DNA of 23,324 bases from contig JANMLW010000071.1 in NCBI GenBank assembly GCA_031372765.1, forward strand, positions 1 to 23,324, written 5' to 3'. Both the position numbers and the translations under genes were made by a program. How positions within the stretch are numbered: position 1 is the first letter of the stretch; each line of letters opens with the position of its first letter. Below, in pieces: positions 16,735 to 23,324 of this stretch. The stretch comes from JADCCX01 sp031372765. Its GTDB lineage: Bacteria; Pseudomonadota; Alphaproteobacteria; Rhizobiales; Beijerinckiaceae. The notes beneath the pieces were generated by a model. The model searched no databases, was not told where the DNA came from, and was given only the letters and a program-made list of their open reading frames with translations.

Positions 16735-18212
16735 GGCTGCGTGCTGTCAAAGCGCTCGACCCGAGCGGTTTTGCCATAATCTCGGATCACGTCGCTGATC
16801 GGGATCACTTCTCCGGCATGGCCGCCCGATGCCTCGTAGATTGCACGCGGCAAAGTGAACTCGATGGGCGCTACCAGTGCCGGGGTTGGCACATAGCCAA
16901 AAGCATTTCTGGGCATACGCGTTACATCCACCATCACCGTGATTCCGCCACCCGGCCAGAGAAGAGCAGGCGCACCACCCAGCGTTACGCGTGTCGTACC
17001 CTCCTGCACCGAGCGTGTCAGCAGAACAGGATTATCCGTCACACCCGCCCGCAGGCTGCCGCCGGCGCCTGCCATGAACAGAACCGTGCAGATCGACGGT
17101 TCGCAGTTCTCGCCGATGCGATCCACTACCGCTCGAACCTCGGCTGGCATAGCGTCGGGAACGGGCGTCAAGGTTTTATCCAGCACACACCACAGCGCAT
17201 CCTCACCCGTGGTGGATGTCAGCAGCAGACGCAATCCCGGCCATGCGACGGCAGGATCAATCTTCAGGATGACCGAAAGTGGATCGACGATATCCGTGCC
17301 GCCCCAACCCATGCCTGGGTTCGCCACCTGAAAGTAGCGCCCTGGTGTCGATTTGCGGCCCTTCACGCGGATGCCTGCCGGGCGCATGCCGAGCACGCGG
17401 CCTGCCTGATGCTCGGTCAGCACGCCGGTTATATGATCATCGACGACAATGACCTCATCGACGTGGCCAAGCCATTGCCGCGCGAAGATTCCGACCGTGG
17501 CAGAGCCGCATCCGACACGCATGCGGCGCTCAGCCTTGCCATCGACAATGGGGGCTACACCTGCCTGCACAATCACAGCATGACCTCCGTCGATGGTCAG
17601 CTCCACCGCCTCGCCATTGCAGAGTTTCAGCAAGGTGTCGCAGGTGACATTGCCTTCCTTCTTGCTGCCTCCTGTAAGGTGATGCACACCGCCCAGCGAC
17701 AGCATCTGCGAGCCATATTCCGCGGTGGTGACATGGCCTACCTGCTCACCCTGACAACGGATAGCCGCTGTCTCAGGGCCGAGATGCCGGTCGGTATCAA
17801 TTTTCACCTTCACCCCGCAGTAGCTGAAGATGCCCTCGGTCACCACAGTGACCGTGTCCAAGCCCTCATGCTGTTGACTGACGATGAAGGGTGCAGGCTT
17901 ATAATCAGGATAGGTCGTACCCGCACCAATGCCGGTCACAAAGGTGCACTCGGTATGCAGCAAGGATCCGTCCCAGTCAGCGCTGCGTTCAACGAACGGC
18001 ACAAGGGCATCGCCCTGTTCGATGGCCCGCTCCAGCAGCACCACGGGATCGGTCCGCACCAGCAGGCCGCCCTCATTCGCATAGCGCGCGCAGGCACCGG
18101 CGCGGCCGGGCCTTATGCGGCACAGCACCGGGCAGGCATCACAGCGGATGATGCCATCCTCGCCTTCGGCAGCACCAAACTTTCTGGAACGGTCAGAGAG
18201 GACTGAGGTCAT
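16716..18212 (-). CDS. 6-hydroxynicotinate reductase-like iron-sulfur (flavo)protein
   Basis: The protein resembles those annotated as 6-hydroxynicotinate reductase, which in Eubacterium barkeri reduces 6-hydroxynicotinate to 1,4,5,6-tetrahydro-6-oxonicotinate with reduced ferredoxin (EC 1.3.7.1) and carries covalent flavin and Fe-S clusters. ATG 18212 is chosen because it forms an ATGA overlap with the preceding stop, giving 498 residues. An N-terminal cysteine cluster C24-x2-C27-x3-C31-x9-C41 (CDACPVLC...AC) looks like a 4Fe-4S site. Further cysteines (Cys89, 132, 191, 235, 342, 370, 375) could hold more clusters. GSAT at 236-239 recalls flavinylation motifs but lacks the usual preceding Asp. 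It sits between molybdenum hydroxylase and UPF0280 genes. Family is fairly sure; substrate is inferred. Confidence 0.8.
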   Translation of the reverse strand: MTSVLSDRSRKFGAAEGEDGIIRCDACPVLCRIRPGRAGACARYANEGGLLVRTDPVVLLERAIEQGDALVPFVERSADWDGSLLHTECTFVTGIGAGTTYPDYKPAPFIVSQQHEGLDTVTVVTEGIFSYCGVKVKIDTDRHLGPETAAIRCQGEQVGHVTTAEYGSQMLSLGGVHHLTGGSKKEGNVTCDTLLKLCNGEAVELTIDGGHAVIVQAGVAPIVDGKAERRMRVGCGSATVGIFARQWLGHVDEVIVVDDHITGVLTEHQAGRVLGMRPAGIRVKGRKSTPGRYFQVANPGMGWGGTDIVDPLSVILKIDPAVAWPGLRLLLTSTTGEDALWCVLDKTLTPVPDAMPAEVRAVVDRIGENCEPSICTVLFMAGAGGSLRAGVTDNPVLLTRSVQEGTTRVTLGGAPALLWPGGGITVMVDVTRMPRNAFGYVPTPALVAPIEFTLPRAIYEASGGHAGEVIPISDVIRDYGKTARVERFDSTQPWPLKG

Positions 18213-20989
18213 GCGTTTGGCTCTTTTGCCCGCATCAATTCCCAAAGGCGATGCGGCAGCACCGGCACTTGCGTCGGCATCACACCCACAGCATGGCGAA
18301 TGGCCCCCAGGATTGCGGGTGCTGTTGGTACCAGTGCTGGTTCACCAATGCCCTTTGCACCCGATGGCCCCATTGGCTCATGATCTTCCACCAGAATGAT
18401 GCTGATCTCGGGCACATCACCAAAGGTCGGGATCAGATAGTCATGCAGGTTTTCGGTGCGGCCCGGCAGGAACTCCTCCATAAGGGCCAGACCAATACCC
18501 TGCGCGATGCCGCCATGAATTTGCCCCTCGACCAGCATGGGATTGATAGCCTTGCCAACATCATGGGCTGCCACGATGCGGTTGAGCTTAACCGTCCCAA
18601 GATCAAGATCAACATCGAGAGAGCATATCTGCGCGGCAAAGCCATAGGTGGCGTAGGGGATGCCCTGGCCTTTTGCATCCAACGGTATGGTAGGAGGATC
18701 AAACTTGCCAATACCTTCCAGAACAATACCGTCCTTCTGGTTGGCCAGAGACGACAGATCAAGCGTCTGGTGGTTATCGCCATCGACAACACCGAGTGTT
18801 GATCCTGAAAACTGGATCGTTGCATTCGGCCCCGCATTGGTCAGGCGCAAGATTTCGTTGCGCAAGGCACGCCCTGCATGTTCGGCAGCCTTGCCGGATA
18901 CGAAGGTCTGGCGCGAAGCAGAGGTCTTGCCCGCATCAGCTGTAAGATCCGTGTCACCAATGACCAGCCTCAGCTTGTCGACAGGTGCCCCCAGCGCATC
19001 AGCGGCAATCTGAGCCAGCACGGTCGTCGACCCCTGCCCTATATCGACGGCCCCGTTCCAGAAGGTGATTGTTCCCGCACTATCCAGTGTCAGGCGCATG
19101 GTGGAGGGGTTCGACATTGCGGTGTTGCCAATGCCGTACCACATGCAACCAATGCCGACACCGCGCCTCCGGCGCAAATCGCGCTTGTTGAAAGCAGCGG
19201 CATCCACCAGCATCGCCTGCCAATCGGATCGCAGGGCAGCGATGCATTCCGCCAATCCCGCGCTTGCCTCCAGCACATGCCCCGTGGCCGTCGCATCCCC
19301 CACGCGGATGGCGTTGATATGGCGAAATTCCAGTCTGTCGATGCCTGTCTTATGCGCCAGTGAATCGAACAGGGCTTCCTGTGCGATGGCGGCCTGCGGC
19401 ACACCAAAGCCACGAAAAGCTCCCGCAGGTGTTTCATTGGTGTAGATCGCACGGCTGCGATTCCGGACATGCGGCACAGCGTAGGGCCCGGTTGCATGTA
19501 CCGGCACGCGGCCCGCAACCGTAGGGCCCCAGGAAGCATAGGCCCCGGTGTTGAAATCACCTTCCATTGCGAAGCTGACAAGTTTGCCCGCCGAATCACA
19601 ACCCGCCCGCGCTGTGATGGCGGAGGGATGGCGCTTGGTGGATGAAGCCATGCTCTCGATGCGGTTCCAGACAGCGCGCACAGGCCGGTTCAGCACCCAG
19701 CTAGCCACGGCCAAAAGTGGTTGCACCGAGACATCGAGCTTGCCACCAAACCCGCCGCCGCAGGCGGAGGGAATGATGCGCACACCCTCCAGCGGAAGGC
19801 CAAGCACGCGGGCCACTTCATCCCGGTCCATGTAAGGGGCCTGCGTGCAGGCGAAGACCTCCATCCGGTTGCCCATCCTGCAAGCATAGCCCGCTTCCGG
19901 CTCGATATAGGCATGCTCGACAAAGCCGGTTTCAAACATGCCTTCAGCGACATGTGCGGCACCGGCAAAGGCTGCATCCGGATCGCCCTTCTCAACATGA
20001 CCACGCGTCAGCACATTATCAGGCCTGAAAGAATGCAATGCGGGCGCACCCGTCGCGGTTGCAGCTGCAATACCTATGAGGGCCGGCTCTACCTGCCAGG
20101 TGATCGGTACATCAGCAGCATGGACGGCGTTGATGGCCTCTTTATCACCAATCAGCGCCAGCACGGCCTCGCCGCGATAGCGCACATGACCATCAGCCAG
20201 CACCGGCTGATCCTTCAGATCGGGATAGATGCCAAACGAGTTCTCGCCCGGCACATCCTTGGCGGAAAGCACATGCACAATGCCAGGATGGCAGGCGACG
20301 TATGCGGCGAGATCCCCCAGCACAAAGCTGGCGCTGGCATGAGGTGAGCGGATAACACGCAGCCACAGTGCATCAGCGGGCGCATGATCGGCCCCGTAAA
20401 GTGCTGAACCATCGATGCGGGATGCTCCATCCAGTTTGGCGAGCCGGGTGCCAATGGAAGGCTTGTGATGCGCATTCTCGCAGTCTGATGATACAGCTGG
20501 CTCATTCATAATCCGCTGCACATCCAGCACCGCTTCAGTGATCTTCTGGTAACCCGTGCATCGGCACAGGACGCCCCCCAATGCATCCTGGACCGCTGCG
20601 AGGTTGGGTGCCAAATCTCGCACTAACAAATCAGCAGCTGCCATCAGCATGCCGGGGGTACAGATGCCGCATTGCGCCGCGCCGTGAGCCGCAAAGGCTT
20701 TCTGCAAGGCGGCCCCTATTGACGTGGTGGCGAGACCCTCAACGGTTGCGATAGTGGCCTGATCGAGTTGCCCCACCGGGACCAGACAGGCACAGACCTG
20801 CGCCCCGTTGAGCGACACAGTGCAGGCACCACAATCGCCCGCATCACAACCAACCTTCGTGCCAGTAAGACCCAAATCATCCCGCAGGATGTCGGTCAGG
20901 CGCTTGCTGGCGGATGTACTGATTATCTGCGCCATACCGTTGACGGTGAGGTTCAGGACAATCTGATCCGGGCGTTGATGCGCGTTCAT
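18209..20989 (-). CDS. Molybdenum hydroxylase, fused [2Fe-2S] and molybdopterin subunits (xanthine dehydrogenase family)
   Basis: This 926-residue fusion hydroxylates an aromatic or heteroaromatic ring carbon with water as oxygen source. Residues 1-160 are the small-subunit module: a plant-type [2Fe-2S] site (Cys48, 53, 56, 68) and a second site (QCGIC at 106-110, CRC at 142-144). From about 177 the molybdopterin domain runs to the end, with CGGGFGGK at 410-417, AFRGFG at 524-529 and GIGEPA at 880-885, whose Glu883 is the expected catalytic base. No signal peptide is present, so it is cytoplasmic. The start overlaps the FAD-subunit stop (ATGA) and its stop overlaps the reductase start. Nicotinate is the best-supported substrate by context; purines or other N-heterocycles remain possible. 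Confidence 0.9.
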   Translation of the reverse strand: MNAHQRPDQIVLNLTVNGMAQIISTSASKRLTDILRDDLGLTGTKVGCDAGDCGACTVSLNGAQVCACLVPVGQLDQATIATVEGLATTSIGAALQKAFAAHGAAQCGICTPGMLMAAADLLVRDLAPNLAAVQDALGGVLCRCTGYQKITEAVLDVQRIMNEPAVSSDCENAHHKPSIGTRLAKLDGASRIDGSALYGADHAPADALWLRVIRSPHASASFVLGDLAAYVACHPGIVHVLSAKDVPGENSFGIYPDLKDQPVLADGHVRYRGEAVLALIGDKEAINAVHAADVPITWQVEPALIGIAAATATGAPALHSFRPDNVLTRGHVEKGDPDAAFAGAAHVAEGMFETGFVEHAYIEPEAGYACRMGNRMEVFACTQAPYMDRDEVARVLGLPLEGVRIIPSACGGGFGGKLDVSVQPLLAVASWVLNRPVRAVWNRIESMASSTKRHPSAITARAGCDSAGKLVSFAMEGDFNTGAYASWGPTVAGRVPVHATGPYAVPHVRNRSRAIYTNETPAGAFRGFGVPQAAIAQEALFDSLAHKTGIDRLEFRHINAIRVGDATATGHVLEASAGLAECIAALRSDWQAMLVDAAAFNKRDLRRRRGVGIGCMWYGIGNTAMSNPSTMRLTLDSAGTITFWNGAVDIGQGSTTVLAQIAADALGAPVDKLRLVIGDTDLTADAGKTSASRQTFVSGKAAEHAGRALRNEILRLTNAGPNATIQFSGSTLGVVDGDNHQTLDLSSLANQKDGIVLEGIGKFDPPTIPLDAKGQGIPYATYGFAAQICSLDVDLDLGTVKLNRIVAAHDVGKAINPMLVEGQIHGGIAQGIGLALMEEFLPGRTENLHDYLIPTFGDVPEISIILVEDHEPMGPSGAKGIGEPALVPTAPAILGAIRHAVGVMPTQVPVLPHRLWELMRAKEPNA

Positions 20990-21882
20990 GCCGCTACCGA
21001 ATGGTCTTCAATCATTTCCAGCAGGGCACGCCGAACCAGCGTGACCGCCGCACCCTTGCGATAGGCGGCAGACGCCCTGACATCATCAAGGGGAGCAAGG
21101 CAGTCAAGATCACCTGATGCCAAAAGGGACGCTGCCCTGGCAAGCGGCATGCCCACGAGCCGCTGCTCCAGTATCGTCAATCTCTGCGGCACTGCCGAGC
21201 AGGCACCAACGGCAATTCTTACGACGGTGACACAACCCGCATCATCACAAGCGACATTGATAGCAACGGAAGCTATCGAGATGACCAGATAACTGCGCGC
21301 GCCCAGTTTGGAGAAAACCGAGCGCTCGCTGATTGCTGGCTTGGGGATGACAACTGCCGTCACAAGTTCATCAGCGCGCAATGCCGTTTTGCGGTTGCCA
21401 AGGATGAATGCGCCAAGCGGCAGACGCCGTATGCCGGTGACGCTTGCAAGTTCAACTGCGGCATCCAGCGCCAGTAACGGCGGCACACCATCAGCGGCGG
21501 GTGAAGCATTGCACAGGTTGCCGCCGATAGTTCCCCGGTTCTGGATCTGGACGCCGCCGACCTGCCTTGATGCCTGTTTCAGGCCGTCAAAAGCCGCTGG
21601 CAAATCGGCGTTGATAATGTCTGTCCAGGTTGTCAGGGCTCCAATGCGGATAGAGTCCGCATCATGCGATACACCGCGCAGGCCTGTAAGCGCCGTGATA
21701 TCCAGGATGCTGCGCGGGCTGGGCTGGAACCACGCTTGGCGTGTTGTCTCTGCGGGCAGAAAATCCGTTGCCCCGGCAAGCACAGTCAAGCGATCAATAG
21801 CCTCCGCAGGTGGATTTGTAGCAGCCTCGGAAAGCGCTGAAAGCGCTTGTTCCAATGTCTCGGGCCGAAGATAGATCGACAT
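20986..21882 (-). CDS. FAD-binding subunit of molybdenum hydroxylase (xanthine dehydrogenase family, subunit M)
   Basis: This 298-residue FAD subunit passes electrons from the Fe-S centres to the acceptor. It shows the two FAD-binding motifs of the family, AGATDF at 36-41 and TIGGNLCNASPAAD at 118-131, and the typical C-terminal CO-dehydrogenase flavoprotein-like domain. No 4Fe-4S insert is visible. GGAA lies upstream of the ATG. The gap to the preceding ferredoxin reductase gene is 26 bp, and its stop overlaps the start of the fused subunit by four bases. The two-polypeptide arrangement (FAD separate, Fe-S and Mo fused) differs from the usual three-gene order. Confidence 0.92.
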   Translation of the reverse strand: MSIYLRPETLEQALSALSEAATNPPAEAIDRLTVLAGATDFLPAETTRQAWFQPSPRSILDITALTGLRGVSHDADSIRIGALTTWTDIINADLPAAFDGLKQASRQVGGVQIQNRGTIGGNLCNASPAADGVPPLLALDAAVELASVTGIRRLPLGAFILGNRKTALRADELVTAVVIPKPAISERSVFSKLGARSYLVISIASVAINVACDDAGCVTVVRIAVGACSAVPQRLTILEQRLVGMPLARAASLLASGDLDCLAPLDDVRASAAYRKGAAVTLVRRALLEMIEDHSVAA

Positions 21883-21908
21883 GCTGCGCTTTCCGGTTCG
21901 ATTTCAAT

Positions 21909-22952
21909 TCATGAAACGCCGAGCTTCTTCTGCAGGCTGGTGGATGAAGTGGTGTACTGGAAGGTCAAACGCTTGTCCGGGTAAACGTACCGGTGTACTT
22001 TCTGCGCGGCCAATGCACCTTCGTGAAAGCCTGACAGAATGAGCTTGAGTTTACCCGGATAGCGGTTGATATCGCCCACGGCAAAAATGCCCGGCGTCGA
22101 TGTCTCGAAGGTTTCGGTGCCCACGCTGATCAGGTTCTCATCCAGATTGAGGCCCCATTCCGCCACTGGCCCCAGTTTCATGGTGAGACCGAAGAAAGGC
22201 AGCATGGTGTTGCAGGGAATATCAAATTCGACACCATCATTGCCCTTGACCGTGGCGGCGGAAAGGTGCGGCGCATCGCCCTTCAAACCCGTCACCTGAC
22301 CCAGTTTCAGGTTGATCCTGCCATCCGCCACCATGGCACGCATCTGCTCGACGGAATGGGGTGCGGCGCGGAAATCATCGCGGCGGTGCATCAACGTCAG
22401 GCTTTTGGCAATCGGCGCCAGATTCAATGTCCAGTCCAGCGCCGAATCACCACCCCCGACGATCAGGATATCCTTGTCCTTTAACATCTCCATCTTGCGA
22501 ACGGCATAGAACACGCCCGTGCCCTCATAGGCATCGATATTGGGAATCGGCGGCTTTTTGGGCTGAAACGAGCCGCCACCGGCAGCCACGATCACCACAC
22601 TGGTCTCGAATGCAACACCAGCATCCGTGCTGACGCGAAACTTTGGAGCCTGCGGCGTGCCAATGCTGACAACGCTGTCGACCTGCTGGTTGAGATGAAA
22701 CTGTGCACCGAAAGGCGCAATCTGCAGCATCAGGTTGTCGACAAGGCCCTGTCCCGTGACCACGGGAAAGCCGGGAATGTCATAGATCGGTTTTTCGGGA
22801 TAAAGTTCGGCGCACTGCCCGCCTATCTTGGGCAGGATATCAACCAGATGGCATTTGATATCCAGCAAACCCAGTTCAAACACCGTGAACAAGCCGCAGG
22901 GACCGGCCCCGATGATCAGGGCGTCGGTTTCGATATGTGTAACGTCACTCAT
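21909..22952 (-). CDS. Ferredoxin-NADP reductase, thioredoxin-reductase-like type
   Basis: This 347-residue flavoprotein has an N-terminal FAD loop GAGPCG (15-20), the NAD(P) loop VGGGDSALD (165-173), and a C-terminal FAD-contacting GDINRYPGKLKLI. The redox CxxC of thioredoxin reductases is absent (GGQCAEL has a single Cys47), and the C-terminus extends to FQYTTSSTSLQKKLG, as in the TrxR-like ferredoxin-NADP reductases of Bacillus (YumC) and Rhodopseudomonas. It would exchange electrons between NADPH and ferredoxin. The next gene starts 26 bp downstream, so it is probably the first gene of the operon and may feed ferredoxin to the ring reductase. A housekeeping FNR placed there by chance is the alternative. 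Confidence 0.9.
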   Translation of the reverse strand: MSDVTHIETDALIIGAGPCGLFTVFELGLLDIKCHLVDILPKIGGQCAELYPEKPIYDIPGFPVVTGQGLVDNLMLQIAPFGAQFHLNQQVDSVVSIGTPQAPKFRVSTDAGVAFETSVVIVAAGGGSFQPKKPPIPNIDAYEGTGVFYAVRKMEMLKDKDILIVGGGDSALDWTLNLAPIAKSLTLMHRRDDFRAAPHSVEQMRAMVADGRINLKLGQVTGLKGDAPHLSAATVKGNDGVEFDIPCNTMLPFFGLTMKLGPVAEWGLNLDENLISVGTETFETSTPGIFAVGDINRYPGKLKLILSGFHEGALAAQKVHRYVYPDKRLTFQYTTSSTSLQKKLGVS

Positions 22953-23155
22953 AGGATGTCTTGCATGCTTTCTGGATCGGAAAGTTCAGACGATAGGGCG
23001 GCACCATTGCCCTGTCCAGCGCGGGAACACGCCTAAGTGCCTGTCGGGGTGACGCATGTAGGATTGGTTGGCCCAGAGATATTTTGAGCACTCGCATCCG
23101 GGACAAAGCGCTGATATCGTCTTTAACCAACCCCGGATACGCGACGGACACCCTG
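22953..23155. promoter_or_regulatory. Divergent intergenic region driving the operon (minus) and the acyl-CoA dehydrogenase gene (plus)
   Basis: Two genes start outward from this 203-bp region, so it must hold the promoter of the long minus-strand operon and of the right-edge gene. I see no long palindrome and cannot place -35/-10 boxes with confidence. An antisense open frame (22945-23202) covers it but has no family features. Confidence 0.4.
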
Positions 23156-23324
23156 ATGGACTTCACCCTACCCCCTGAGCTTGATGCGATCCGCCTGCGC
23201 ACGCGTGCTTTCGTGACAGAGCATATTTTGCCGCTGGAAAGCGATCCGCTGAGTTATGACAGCCACGAGAACATCCGCATGGAAGTGCTCAAGGCCGTGC
23301 AGACCAAGGCGCGGGCGGCAGGCC
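23156..23324 (+). CDS. Acyl-CoA dehydrogenase family protein, N-terminal fragment (runs off window)
   Basis: The ATG at 23156 opens a frame continuous to the window end (56 codons). The product begins MDFTLPPELDAIRLRTRAF, followed by VTEHILPLESDP and later MEVLKAVQTKARAAG. The opening MDF.LP.EL..IR...R.F and the following E..ILPLE are typical of the N-terminal helical domain of acyl-CoA dehydrogenases. The substrate cannot be judged from this fragment. It is divergent from the ferredoxin reductase gene. If the operon degrades nicotinate through glutarate-type intermediates, an acyl-CoA dehydrogenase would be a fitting neighbour, but this is speculation. Confidence 0.75.
   Translation, partial: MDFTLPPELDAIRLRTRAFVTEHILPLESDPLSYDSHENIRMEVLKAVQTKARAAG

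Noticed and set aside
16818..18206. Long plus-strand open frame (462 codons) antisense to the reductase gene
   Set aside because: The product is rich in His, Arg and Gln without domain signatures. The minus strand encodes a clear family protein with coupled start and stop, so this is a shadow of GC-rich coding sequence.
21909..22952. Thioredoxin reductase
   Set aside because: The redox-active CxxC is missing and the C-terminal extension fits TrxR-like ferredoxin-NADP reductase.

Overview
The window reads as chromosome of an alphaproteobacterium, most likely a member of the Hyphomicrobiales (Rhizobiales). This rests on the HslV N-terminal extension, the short TilS form, the CpoB-TilS pairing, a stand-alone CheZ and a RIME-like intergenic repeat. 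Base composition is moderately GC-rich throughout. I see no rRNA, tRNA, CRISPR, transposase or phage gene. Genus-level placement is not supportable from the sequence alone.

Left and middle (1-12.6 kb) is mostly housekeeping and single-function genes in alternating orientation. In order they are: the end of an FAH-superfamily enzyme, a HerA/YjgR-type ATPase, a small glycine/methionine-rich protein, a YkuD L,D-transpeptidase, cheZ, a TauE/SafE permease, cpoB-tilS, hmgA with a clear palindromic operator, leuD, a PH-domain-like membrane protein, a zinc-less MDR oxidoreductase and hslV. Several of these sit away from partners they commonly have: hslV without hslU, cpoB-tilS without tol-pal or ftsH, cheZ without che or fli genes, hmgA without other tyrosine-catabolic genes. 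Four convergent pairs end within 0-16 bp of each other.

Right part (12.66-22.95 kb, minus strand) is one long probable operon and the most interesting part. In transcription order it encodes a TrxR-like ferredoxin-NADP reductase, an FAD subunit of a xanthine-dehydrogenase-family hydroxylase, a fused [2Fe-2S]/molybdopterin subunit, a 6-hydroxynicotinate-reductase-like Fe-S protein, a UPF0280 protein with recognisable ApbE motifs, and a tripartite tricarboxylate transporter (tctC, tctB, tctA). Start/stop overlaps link hydroxylase to reductase, reductase to UPF0280 protein, and tctB to tctA.

The model I infer is as follows. TctCBA imports an N-heteroaromatic acid (nicotinate is the leading candidate). 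The molybdenum hydroxylase hydroxylates the ring. The NADPH-ferredoxin reductase supplies reduced ferredoxin to the ring reductase, and the ApbE-like UPF0280 protein attaches the covalent flavin that characterised 6-hydroxynicotinate reductase is known to carry. The ring-opening enzyme (enamidase) and a ferredoxin are not in the window. An acyl-CoA dehydrogenase gene starts divergently at the right edge and runs out of the window.
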